Assembly (NCBI RefSeq): GCF_000429085.1
Contig: NZ_AUBE01000004.1
Span: 310,001 to 374,000 of the forward strand
Length of the DNA: 64,000 nucleotides
Direction: 5' to 3'
From: Streptomyces flavidovirens DSM 40150
GTDB taxonomy: Bacteria; Actinomycetota; Actinomycetes; Streptomycetales; Streptomycetaceae
A model generated the notes under the pieces. It was not told the origin of the DNA. It did not search any database and saw nothing but the letters and a program-made list of their open reading frames with translations. Below, in pieces: positions 33,374-41,298 of this stretch (its first letter is position 1; each line of letters opens with the position of its first letter). The position numbers and the translations under genes are program-made.

Positions 33374-34792
33374 TCAACTGCCGGGGAAGACCCAGGGGTT
33401 GGGCTTGCATGCGATGCCGCCGATGTCGAGCGACTTCGTCTGCTGCTGCATGATCGGGGCGAGTTCGCCGGGCGTTTCACAATTCTTGTGACCGTGCCCG
33501 AGCCGGTGGCCGACCTCGTGATTGATGAGCATCTGCCGGTACGCGAACATCTTGTCCTTGCCGAACGTCTCGGCACCCTGCGCCCACCGGTACGCGTTGA
33601 TCATGACGCGCTCGGTCGCCGCCGAATCGCACGAGACGTTGCCGGAGAGCGTGTCGAGGCCGGACTTCGCGCACCACACGCCGGTCGTGCCCGGGCTTGC
33701 GAGCGTGACGACGAAGTCGGCCCGCCCCGAGGAGACCCGCTCGAACGTCATGGCGCCGTTGTGCGCCCAGCTCCGGTCGTCGTTGAGGGTCTCCTGCACG
33801 GCGCGGGCGAAGAGAGCGCCGTCGAGGCCCAGCCCCTTCTCGACATCGACCCGGTAGGAGTACTTCTGCCCCTTGCCGGGCGCCTTGTCGAATCCGCCGA
33901 TCGCCTGGAATTCCCCCCCGCCCGTCAGCTTCGGGTCGATCGGGTACGTCCTGGCCATCTGCTGTTCGTACGTCGCCGGGGCGGCCGCCGCTTCCCGCGA
34001 CGGCGTCGGCCGGGCGTCCGAACGCGAGGCGTCGCTCTCGACGGTGTTCCGGTCACCGGTGGCCGGGGACGCCACGGGGGCCTTCTCGCCCTGAGCGACC
34101 TGCCCGGCCACGACAACGGCGAGCACGGTGGTCACGGCGGCTGCGGCGATCCCGGTGAAGGCCCGTCCCTTGCCGCTCTTGGCCGGTGCGCCGTGGACCT
34201 CGTGGCCGTCCTGGCCGTCGCCGGAATCGCCGTCGCGACTGTCACGGCCGTCGCGGGCGGCGCCGCCGGCATCCGTGACCGAGCCGACGGGACCGGCCGC
34301 CGACGGGAACCTCGGCGCGGCGTCGAACGCGTCGACGAACTCCTGCCGCGGTCCCGGAATCCGGGCTCCGGCCGCCGTGTAACGCGCCTGGGCCTGGCCC
34401 GGCCCTCCGTGCGCGCCCTGCGCCCCCTGCTGCGCGCCCTGCTGCGGGCCGGGCGGCCCCTGCGGCCCGCGAGGAGCCCCCTGCCAGTCGCCGTACCGGT
34501 CGCCGGGCGCGGCGCCCCAGCCGCCGCCGTGCTCGCGCTGCTCGGGATGCCCGCCGCGCACGTGCGGCACCCCGTGAGCCGGAGTGCCGCCGTACTGCTG
34601 ATGCTGCGGATGCTGCTGCTGTGGCCGCTGGGGCGCGGGCGCCGGTGCGGCGTCGTACGCCGCCGCTCGCGCACGCCCGTGTCGTCCGCCCACCGCGTCC
34701 GGACCTGCCGCGACCCCCTCGCCGGGGCCCGGTATGGCGGGTTTTTCGGCCGCCCCCTTGGGTGCGGGGCCTCGGCGACTATGACGTCCCAC
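33374..34792 (-). CDS. DUF3152 membrane-anchored zinc-protease-like protein
   Basis: 472 aa, GTG start 8 bp after the upstream hydrolase gene, hence same operon. The N-terminal ~210 residues are Gln/Pro/Gly/His-rich and disordered (QQQHPQHQQYGG, GPPGPQQGAQQGAQ). One membrane helix follows (FTGIAAAAVTTVLAVVVAG, ~212-230). The extracytoplasmic DUF3152 domain ends the protein and contains HEVGHRLGHGH, an HExxHxxxxxH metzincin-type zinc site, with two conserved cysteines before it. Predicted type II membrane protein with an external protease domain; substrate unknown. The mycobacterial orthologue (Rv3207c) also sits between MoeZ and the TetR gene. Confidence 0.88.
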   Translation of the reverse strand: MGRHSRRGPAPKGAAEKPAIPGPGEGVAAGPDAVGGRHGRARAAAYDAAPAPAPQRPQQQHPQHQQYGGTPAHGVPHVRGGHPEQREHGGGWGAAPGDRYGDWQGAPRGPQGPPGPQQGAQQGAQGAHGGPGQAQARYTAAGARIPGPRQEFVDAFDAAPRFPSAAGPVGSVTDAGGAARDGRDSRDGDSGDGQDGHEVHGAPAKSGKGRAFTGIAAAAVTTVLAVVVAGQVAQGEKAPVASPATGDRNTVESDASRSDARPTPSREAAAAPATYEQQMARTYPIDPKLTGGGEFQAIGGFDKAPGKGQKYSYRVDVEKGLGLDGALFARAVQETLNDDRSWAHNGAMTFERVSSGRADFVVTLASPGTTGVWCAKSGLDTLSGNVSCDSAATERVMINAYRWAQGAETFGKDKMFAYRQMLINHEVGHRLGHGHKNCETPGELAPIMQQQTKSLDIGGIACKPNPWVFPGS

Positions 34793-34800
34793 GCGCCCGA

Positions 34801-35766
34801 TCAGCTCCTACCGCTGTCGTCCATCAGTTCCCGGACAGCACTGGCGACCGCCTCCGGATATTCCATCATCGCCACGTGTCCGGCGTCGGGCAGGGTCAGC
34901 AGCCGTGAATCGCGGAACGCCGCGGCAGCCTTGCGCGCCATACGGTACGACACGAGCTGATCCCGCCCTCCGTACACCAGCAGCGTCGGCGCGAGCACCC
35001 GCTCCGCCTGCCGCCACAGACCGTGCTGACCGCCCAGCGTGTAGGCGTCGACGATGCCCCGCGCGGACCGTGTCATCGCGTCCCAGAAGTACGGCAGTTC
35101 CAGCCGCCGCTGCATCTCCTGCACGGCGTGCTGGAAGGCCTCGGGCGTGACCGCCTCGGGATCGCCGTAACAGAGCGCCATCACACCGCGCGTGCGCTGC
35201 TCCGCCGTCCAGTCCTTGCTGAGCCGGCCGAACAGCGTGGCGACCCCCGGCAGTGCGAGCAGCCCGGTCGGCACCGCCGCGCGCTGCACCCGGAGTTCGG
35301 GCAGAGCGGGCGATACGAGCGTGAGCGTGCGCACCAGGTCGGGTCTGACGGCCGCGATGCGCGTGGCGACGGCGCCGCCCAGCGAGTTGCCGAAGAGATG
35401 CACCGGTCCGCGCCCCCTCGCGTCGAGCAGCCGGATGCACGCGCGCGCCTGCCCGCTGACGGAGTAGTTGCCGTCGTCGGGCGGCGGGGAGTCCCCGAAG
35501 CCGGGCAGGTCGACCGCCTCGCCGTCCACGCGGTCGGCGAGCAGCGGCATCAGGGCCGACCAGTTCTGCGAGGAGCCGCCGAGCCCGTGCACGTACAGCG
35601 CGGGCGGCAGTCCGGTGCGCGCCGGAGGCCGTGTGCGTACGTTCAGCGTCAGCCCCGGCAGGGTGACGGAGCGCAGCTTCTCCCCCTCGGCGACCCGCAC
35701 GGCACTGACCCGCGGCACCGCCGCGGCGGCGGCGAGGCTGGATCCGGGCAGCTCGGTCGAAGACAT
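34801..35766 (-). CDS. Alpha/beta hydrolase
   Basis: 321 aa, ATG at 35766. A classic alpha/beta-hydrolase fold: YVHGLGGSSQNWSAL (oxyanion HG), GFGDSPPP, the nucleophile elbow FGNSLGG (G-x-S-x-G), the acid in YGGRDQLV and the His in PDAGHVAMME. The substrate class is not evident. The gene overlaps no neighbour but its stop is 8 bp from the DUF3152 start, so the two are probably expressed together. Confidence 0.88.
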   Translation of the reverse strand: MSSTELPGSSLAAAAAVPRVSAVRVAEGEKLRSVTLPGLTLNVRTRPPARTGLPPALYVHGLGGSSQNWSALMPLLADRVDGEAVDLPGFGDSPPPDDGNYSVSGQARACIRLLDARGRGPVHLFGNSLGGAVATRIAAVRPDLVRTLTLVSPALPELRVQRAAVPTGLLALPGVATLFGRLSKDWTAEQRTRGVMALCYGDPEAVTPEAFQHAVQEMQRRLELPYFWDAMTRSARGIVDAYTLGGQHGLWRQAERVLAPTLLVYGGRDQLVSYRMARKAAAAFRDSRLLTLPDAGHVAMMEYPEAVASAVRELMDDSGRS

Positions 35767-35881
35767 GCGGCAATGTTACGAGACGATCACGCACTGAATC
35801 GTGTGTTCGCCGTCACAGATCTACCCTCGGAGCAAAGGGGGTACGCGCCCGCCCCCCGCTTCCTCCCGAAAGGCAGCCCGC

Positions 35882-36109
35882 ATGTCTCTCGACCCGACCG
35901 ACCCCGACACCTTCGAAGCAGAGGAGTCCCTCGACGAACCCGACGAGCTCGACAACGACGCCTCCGAGGCCGACGCCGCGGAGCAGCGCAAGGAGTGGCA
36001 GGAGGCCCACGACGACCGTCCGACCGGCATCGACACCGGGGAGGCGACCGACGGGGACGCCGCCGAGCAGGCCCGCGTGGTCACCGTCGACGAGGACGAC
36101 TACCGCTGA
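35882..36109 (+). CDS. Small highly acidic protein
   Basis: 75 aa starting at MSLDPTDPD, with AAAGG upstream. About a third of residues are Asp or Glu and there is no hydrophobic core, so it is probably disordered; it ends TVDEDDYR. No known family motif. Divergent from the hydrolase gene and upstream of the TetR gene. Possibly a DNA-mimic or chaperone-like acidic protein, but that is a guess. Confidence 0.65.
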   Translation: MSLDPTDPDTFEAEESLDEPDELDNDASEADAAEQRKEWQEAHDDRPTGIDTGEATDGDAAEQARVVTVDEDDYR

Positions 36110-36306
36110 CGCGACCGGCCGCAGCACCCGGCCGGTGTCCGATCAGCACGTGATCGGCCTTCCGCGGCCGTCCGGTCCGTGAAATTCTCCGTCCGCACCG
36201 CGCGCTCCCGCATTACCCAAAAGTACGATGGCGGGCGCGGCGCACACGGCGCACGGAACGGCCGTGCTGTTGAAAGGCCGCGACACTGAAAGACATGGGA
36301 GGCGGC

Positions 36307-36945
36307 GTGACAGCCACCGAGCAGACAGAGGCGGCACGCCCACGCGGCACACGCCTGCCCCGCCGAGCCCGACGCAATCAACTTCTGGGCGCGGCGCAGG
36401 AGGTCTTTGTCGCGCAGGGGTACCACTCGGCGGCGATGGACGACATCGCCGAGCGCGCCGGTGTGAGCAAGCCGGTCCTGTACCAGCACTTCCCGGGAAA
36501 GCTGGAGCTGTACCTGGCCCTCCTGGACCAGCACTGCGATTCGCTGCTCCAGGCGGTACGTACCGCCCTGGCCTCGACCACGGACAACAAGCTGCGCGTG
36601 GCCGCGACGATGGACGCCTACTTCGCGTACGTCCAGGACGAGGGCGGCGCGTTCCGACTGGTCTTCGAGTCGGACCTGACGAACGAACCCGCTGTGCGCG
36701 AGCGCGTCGACCGCGTGTCGCTCCAGTGCGCCGAGGCGATCAGCGAGGTCATCGCCGAGGACACCGGCCTGTCCAAGGACGAGTCGATGCTGCTGGCCGT
36801 CGGCCTCGGCGGGGTGTCGCAGGTGGTCGCCCGCTACTGGCTCTCCAGCGGCAGCACGATCCCGCGCGACACGGCGGTGCAACTGCTGACGTCACTCGCC
36901 TGGCGCGGCATCGCGGGCTTCCCGCTGCACGGCAGCGAGCACTGA
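36307..36945 (+). CDS. TetR-family transcriptional regulator
   Basis: 212 aa from GTG 36307 (GGGAGG four nt upstream); an ATG at 36295 would add four residues. The N-terminal helix-turn-helix is typical: RRNQLLGAAQEVFVAQGYHS, MDDIAERAGVSKPVLYQHFPGK. The C-terminal domain is all-helical and ligand-binding or dimerising. By position it matches mycobacterial Rv3208. The target is not evident; genes next to it are the acidic protein and DUF3107. Confidence 0.9.
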   Translation: MTATEQTEAARPRGTRLPRRARRNQLLGAAQEVFVAQGYHSAAMDDIAERAGVSKPVLYQHFPGKLELYLALLDQHCDSLLQAVRTALASTTDNKLRVAATMDAYFAYVQDEGGAFRLVFESDLTNEPAVRERVDRVSLQCAEAISEVIAEDTGLSKDESMLLAVGLGGVSQVVARYWLSSGSTIPRDTAVQLLTSLAWRGIAGFPLHGSEH

Positions 36946-37108
36946 CGCGGTGCGCCGCGGCACGTGTCCGGGACGTGTTCCCGGTGCGTGTTCGCTTCTG
37001 GCGTGCGGCGTCGGAGCGTTCCGTGTCCCCTCACCGGGCTAATGTGTGCTGCGTACAGCGCGGCTGACCGCGCACCGCAGCACTGATGACCGTCGGAGGG
37101 ACATAGCC

Positions 37109-37336
37109 GTGGAGGTCAAGATCGGCGTGCAGCACGCGCCCCGGGAGATCGTTCTGGAGAGCGGGCAGTCCACCGAGGAGGTCGAGCGCGCGGTATCCGA
37201 CGCGCTGGCCGGCAAGGCGCAGCTGCTCAGCCTCAAGGACGACAAGGGCCGCACGGTCCTCGTTCCGGCTGACCGGATCGCCTACGTGGAGATCGGCGAG
37301 CCGACGACGCGCAGGGTGGGCTTCGGCGCGCTGTAG
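37109..37336 (+). CDS. DUF3107 protein
   Basis: 75 aa, GTG start with GGAGGGA 8 nt upstream. It begins VEVKIGVQHAPREIVLESGQ and ends VEIGEPTTRRVGFG, the conserved actinobacterial DUF3107 pattern, which is the counterpart of mycobacterial TB9.4 (Rv3208A). A small alpha/beta cytosolic protein of unknown function, conserved beside the TetR gene. A perfect 23-bp terminator hairpin follows. Confidence 0.9.
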   Translation: MEVKIGVQHAPREIVLESGQSTEEVERAVSDALAGKAQLLSLKDDKGRTVLVPADRIAYVEIGEPTTRRVGFGAL

Positions 37337-37372
37337 GCGCCGGTTGCAGAGCAGCACCACACAGCAACACCA

Positions 37373-37420
37373 CAGACGGAACCGGCCCGGTGGGATGTCC
37401 CACCGGGCCGGTTCCGTCTG
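37373..37420 (+). terminator. Terminator after the DUF3107 gene
   Basis: A 23-bp perfect inverted repeat (CAGACGGAACCGGCCCGG extending to TGGGA, complement on the other side) with a 2-nt TG centre. It is followed by TTCGTACGTTCG. Confidence 0.85.
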
Positions 37421-37538
37421 TTCGTACGTTCGTCGTACGCGTCCCCCGTCGCGGGGCCGGGGGAGGGTTGCCTTCCGCGAGGCGGGGGTAGTACGGGCTA
37501 CGACCCATTCGCACCCTGGCCGCACGGGAGGAAACCAC

Positions 37539-37805
37539 GTGATCCTGGAAGCTCTCGGCTCCATCGCCCTCGGCTTCGCGCTGGCCTGGGCCGCCGCCCA
37601 CCGGCTCGGGGACCGGCTGCCCGCACGGCGCGTCGTCCTGGCCGCGGGCCCGCTCGGGGCCCTGTTCGGTGCGTACGTCACACACTCCGCACTCGGGCCG
37701 GGTCATGTCGTGGCGACGCTGATCGGCGCGGTGGCGGTGGGAGCGGTCCTGCTGTCGCTCCTCATCCGCCCCAGGGGCCGCATTCGCCGTTCGGCGGCGG
37801 CGTAG
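37539..37805 (+). CDS. Small hydrophobic membrane protein
   Basis: 88 aa, GTG start with GGGAGGAA 7 nt upstream. Three hydrophobic stretches (ILEALGSIALGFALAWAAA, VVLAAGPLGALFGAYV, VVATLIGAVAVGAVLLSLL) and a basic C-terminus (RPRGRIRRS) indicate a three-helix inner membrane protein. No family is recognised. It is convergent with the MiaE-like gene, 15 bp between stops. Confidence 0.7.
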   Translation: MILEALGSIALGFALAWAAAHRLGDRLPARRVVLAAGPLGALFGAYVTHSALGPGHVVATLIGAVAVGAVLLSLLIRPRGRIRRSAAA

Positions 37806-37820
37806 CGTCCGTACGCGGCG

Positions 37821-38561
37821 CTACGCCGCCAGGCCGAGCGCGGCCATGCGCTTGGTGTGCGCCTCGGTGATCCGGGAGAACATCCGTCCCACCTCCGCCA
37901 GGTCGAATCCGTCGGCGACGCCGCCCACGAGCATCGTGGAGAGCGCGTCGCGGTCCGCCACCACCCGCTGCGCCTGCGACAGCGCCTCGCCCATCAGCCT
38001 GCGCGCCCACAGCGCGAGCCGGCCGCCGCAGCGCGGGTCGGCCTCGATCGCGGCGCGTACCTTCTCCACCGCGAAGTTCCCGTGCCCCGTGTCGTCGAGT
38101 ACGGCGAGCACCAGGGCGCGGGTGTCCGAGTCGAGCCGCTCCGCGACCTCACGGTAGAAGTCGCTGGCGATCGAGTCTCCGACGTACGCCTTGACCAGGC
38201 CTTCCAGCCAGTCGGACGGCGCGGTCTGGCGGTGGAAGTCGTCGAGCGCCTTCGCGAAGGGTTCCATCGCCGCGGTCGGCTCCTCGTCGATGGCGGTCAG
38301 CCGGTCCCGCAGCCGCTCGAAGTGGTGGAACTCCGCGGACGCCATCTTCGCCAGCTCGGCCTTGTCGGCGAGCGTCGGGGCGAGCTTGGCGTCCTCGGCG
38401 AGGCGCTCGAAGGCCGCCAGCTCTCCGTACGCGAGTGCGCCCAGCAGGTCCACGACAGCGGCGTGGTAGTTCGGCTCGGCGGACGCCGTCGCCCAGTCCT
38501 GGGCGGCGATGCCGGTCCTGGGTGTCTCTTCGGGTGCAGTGGCGTTGTCAGGCGTCTCCAT
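37821..38561 (-). CDS. Ferritin-like (MiaE-type) domain protein
   Basis: 246 aa from the ATG before ETPDN; an ATG three codons earlier is possible. A four-helix ferritin-like protein with diiron-type ligand motifs: the Glu in YGELAAFERLAED, EFHHF (E-x-x-H) and DTGHGNFAVEK (x-x-H). The family is annotated as tRNA-modifying hydroxylase MiaE-like. The true substrate in actinobacteria is not established. It corresponds to mycobacterial Rv3210c, which is also beside the DEAD-box helicase gene. Confidence 0.82.
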   Translation of the reverse strand: METPDNATAPEETPRTGIAAQDWATASAEPNYHAAVVDLLGALAYGELAAFERLAEDAKLAPTLADKAELAKMASAEFHHFERLRDRLTAIDEEPTAAMEPFAKALDDFHRQTAPSDWLEGLVKAYVGDSIASDFYREVAERLDSDTRALVLAVLDDTGHGNFAVEKVRAAIEADPRCGGRLALWARRLMGEALSQAQRVVADRDALSTMLVGGVADGFDLAEVGRMFSRITEAHTKRMAALGLAA

Positions 38562-38857
38562 GAACCGCACAATAGCCCGCTCTCACGGGTGCGTAAGGGC
38601 CTGGTCAGCCACTGCCGTCACCCCGTTCCGGTAAATCGTACCGACACACCTGCGCGATTCCGGGGTACAGTGGTAAAGCGCTTAGCAGAGTGTCCAAGAC
38701 ACTTCGCGGCGCATTTGAATGAGGATGCCCGGTCGGTGGCCCGATCGGCTCCGACCCGACAGCCCTCCACGCGGGGCGTACCAAGGCGTACGACCGCAAG
38801 ATGAGGGGCCCCCTCAGCGACACGAGCGCTTGAGCGACGGCACGTGGTCCCGCGCCC

Positions 38858-38878
38858 CCGGCCCATTTTTTTGGCCGG
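38858..38878 (+). other. Hairpin with poly-T loop in the DEAD-box leader
   Basis: CCGGCC and GGCCGG arms enclose a CATTTTTTT loop 69 nt upstream of the helicase start. Seven consecutive T residues in a loop are striking in this GC-rich DNA and could be a cold-shock-protein or Hfq-like binding site in the mRNA. The rest of the 385-bp gap 38562-38946 contains the divergent promoter region; I see only a possible TACAGT -10 box near 38667. Confidence 0.4.
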
Positions 38879-38946
38879 ACGAGAACCAGGCACGGTACGA
38901 CCCCCTTCGTTCGCCCCGCGTCGCGTCTCACAGAAGAGGCAGCACC

Positions 38947-41202
38947 CTGACTACGTTCCGAGACCTCGGGATCCTTTCCGAGACCGCCGAGGCCCTTGAG
39001 GCCGTCGGCATCATGTCCCCCTTTCCCATCCAGGAGATGACGCTCCCCGTCGCACTCTCCGGCAGCGACGTCATCGGCCAGGCCAAGACCGGCACCGGCA
39101 AGACGCTCGGCTTCGGCCTCCCGCTGCTGGAGCGCGTGACGGTCCCGGCGGACGTCGAGGCGGGCCGGGCAGCGCCCGAGAAGCTCACCGAGGCTCCGCA
39201 GGCGCTCGTCGTCGTACCCACCCGTGAGCTGTGCCAGCAGGTGACCAACGACCTGCTGACCGCCGGCAAGGTGCGCAACGTCCGCGTGCTCGCCATCTAC
39301 GGCGGCCGTGCGTACGAGCCCCAGGTGGAGGCGCTCAAGAAGGGCGTCGACATCGTCGTCGGCACGCCCGGACGTCTGCTCGACCTCGCCGGCCAGAAGA
39401 AGCTCGACCTGTCCCACGTGCGTTCCCTCGTCCTCGACGAGGCCGACGAGATGCTCGACCTGGGCTTCCTGCCCGACGTCGAGAAAATCATGAAGATGCT
39501 GCCGCCGAAGCGCCAGACGATGCTGTTCTCGGCGACCATGCCGGGCGCCGTCATCGGCCTGGCCCGCAAGTACATGTCGCAGCCGACGCACATCAGCGCC
39601 ACCTCGCCCGACGACGAGGGCGCGACCGTCGCGAACATCACGCAGCACGTCTTCCGCGCGCACAACATGGACAAGCCGGAGCTCGTCTCCCGCATCCTCC
39701 AGGCCGACGGCCGCGGGCTCGCGATGATCTTCTGCCGTACGAAGCGCACCGCGGCGGACATCGCCGAGCAGCTCGAGAAGCGCGGCTTCGCCTCCGGTGC
39801 GGTCCACGGTGACCTCGGCCAGGGCGCCCGTGAGCAGGCGCTGCGCGCGTTCCGCAACGGCAAGGTCGACGTGCTGGTCTGCACCGACGTCGCGGCGCGC
39901 GGTATCGACGTCGAGGGTGTGACCCACGTCATCAACTACCAGTCGCCCGAGGACGAGAAGACGTACCTGCACCGCGTCGGCCGCACCGGCCGCGCGGGCG
40001 CGAAGGGCATCGCCGTCACGCTGGTCGACTGGGACGACATCCCGCGCTGGAAGCTGATCAACAAGGCGCTGGACCTGCCGTTCGACGAGCCGGAGGAGAC
40101 GTACTCCACGTCTGCTCACCTGTACGAGATCCTCAGCATCCCCGCCGGCACGAAGGGCATACTGCCTCGGGCCGACCGGACCCGCGCGGGTCTGCGCGCG
40201 GAGCAGGTCGAGGACCTCGGCGAGACGGGTGGGCGCGGGCGCAAGTCCGCGCCGGCCGCTGCCGCCGCGCCCGCCATCGCTGAGGAGCGTGCCCCGCGTA
40301 CGCCGCGTCAGCGTCGTCGTACGCGCAACGGCGCACCGGTGTCGGCCGACGAGGCGACGGCGGTTTCGCAGGCCCCCGCGGCCGCCGAGGCCACCGAGGC
40401 TCCCGCCGAGCCGCGCACTCCGCGCCGCCGTCGCCGCACCCGCGCGGCCGAGGCCGTCGTGGAGACGGTGGAAGCTCCGGTCCCCGCCCCCGCTGCGGAG
40501 CCCGAGGCCCCGAAGGCACCCCGCCGTCGCACCCGCGCCGCCGCCGCCGTGGACACGGTGGACACGGTGGAGACGGCCGAAGGCCAGGTCCCCGCCCCGG
40601 CGGCGGAGTCCGAAGCCCCCAAGGCACCCCGCCGCCGGAGCCGCGCGGCCGCCGCCGTGGACACGGCCGAGTCCCAGGTCCCCGCCCCTGCGGCGGAGCC
40701 CGAGGCCCCGAAGGCGCCCCGCCGCCGTACGCGCGCCACGAAGCCGGCCGAGGCCGCCACCGAGGCACCCGCGCCCACCGAGGCCGAGGCAGTCACCGAG
40801 GCTCCGGCGAAGGCACCGCGTCGCCGCACCCGCGCCGCCGCCGTGGACACGGCCGAAGGCCAGGTCCCCGCCCCCGCAGCGGAGGCGGAAGCCCCCAAGG
40901 CACCCCGCCGCCGCACCCGCGCCACCAAGCCGGCCGAGGCCGCCACCGAGGCGGAAGCCGCGCCGGCCAAGGCACCTCGCCGCCGCACCCGCGCGGCAGC
41001 AGCGGTGGACACGGCCGAAGGCCAGGTCCCCGCCCCCACGGCGGAGGCGGAAGCCCCCAAGGCACCCCGCCGCCGCACCCGCACCACCAAGCCGGCCGAG
41101 GCCGCCACCGAGGCACCCGCGCCCACCGAGGCGGAAGCCGCGCCGGCCAAGGCACCGCGCCGCCGCACCCGCGCGGCCGCTGCGGTCCAGCCGGAAAGCT
41201 GA
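38947..41202 (+). CDS. DEAD-box RNA helicase with repetitive Arg-rich tail
   Basis: 751 aa if translation begins at the CTG at 38947 (AGAGG upstream), where family similarity starts (TTFRDLGIL). In-frame starts further upstream would add up to 76 residues of non-coding-looking sequence. Core motifs: FPIQ (Q), AKTGTGKT (I), PTRELCQQ (Ia), GTPGR (Ib), DEAD (II), SAT (III), VARGID-like ARGIDVEGV (V), HRVGRTGRAG (VI). The C-terminal ~330 residues repeat PAPAAEAEAPKAPRRRTRA-like units with ten RRRTR/RRRSR clusters and probably bind RNA. It matches the RhlE-type helicase conserved at this place in mycobacteria (Rv3211), and likely acts in cold- and stress-related RNA remodelling. Confidence 0.9.
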   Translation: MTTFRDLGILSETAEALEAVGIMSPFPIQEMTLPVALSGSDVIGQAKTGTGKTLGFGLPLLERVTVPADVEAGRAAPEKLTEAPQALVVVPTRELCQQVTNDLLTAGKVRNVRVLAIYGGRAYEPQVEALKKGVDIVVGTPGRLLDLAGQKKLDLSHVRSLVLDEADEMLDLGFLPDVEKIMKMLPPKRQTMLFSATMPGAVIGLARKYMSQPTHISATSPDDEGATVANITQHVFRAHNMDKPELVSRILQADGRGLAMIFCRTKRTAADIAEQLEKRGFASGAVHGDLGQGAREQALRAFRNGKVDVLVCTDVAARGIDVEGVTHVINYQSPEDEKTYLHRVGRTGRAGAKGIAVTLVDWDDIPRWKLINKALDLPFDEPEETYSTSAHLYEILSIPAGTKGILPRADRTRAGLRAEQVEDLGETGGRGRKSAPAAAAAPAIAEERAPRTPRQRRRTRNGAPVSADEATAVSQAPAAAEATEAPAEPRTPRRRRRTRAAEAVVETVEAPVPAPAAEPEAPKAPRRRTRAAAAVDTVDTVETAEGQVPAPAAESEAPKAPRRRSRAAAAVDTAESQVPAPAAEPEAPKAPRRRTRATKPAEAATEAPAPTEAEAVTEAPAKAPRRRTRAAAVDTAEGQVPAPAAEAEAPKAPRRRTRATKPAEAATEAEAAPAKAPRRRTRAAAAVDTAEGQVPAPTAEAEAPKAPRRRTRTTKPAEAATEAPAPTEAEAAPAKAPRRRTRAAAAVQPES
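40440..41190 (+). repeat. Intragenic coding repeats in the DEAD-box helicase tail
   Basis: Imperfect direct repeats encode VDTAEGQVPAPAAEAEAPK followed by APRRRTRA, alternating with TKPAEAATEA units. Near-identical nucleotide blocks (such as ACACGGCCGAAGGCCAGGTC) recur three times, so slippage or recombination could change tail length. Confidence 0.85.
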
Positions 41203-41242
41203 GCAAGGCAGGCTGAACAAGGCAGGCTGAGCAAGCCGGTCC

Positions 41243-41280
41243 CGATGGCCCGGCCCCCGTTCGCGGGGGCCGGGCCATCG
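41243..41280 (+). terminator. Terminator after the DEAD-box helicase gene
   Basis: A 17-bp perfect stem (CGATGGCCCGGCCCCCG with its complement) with a TTCG tetraloop, 41 bp after the stop codon. Between them lie two copies of AAGGCAGGCTGA. Confidence 0.85.
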
Positions 41281-41298
41281 GCGCGTTAGCCTCGTCGC

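Noticed and set aside
38719..38946. N-terminal extension of the DEAD-box helicase
   Set aside because: 76 residues of Arg/Pro/Gly composition with no family similarity, running through a hairpin with a poly-T loop; the CTG start fits better.
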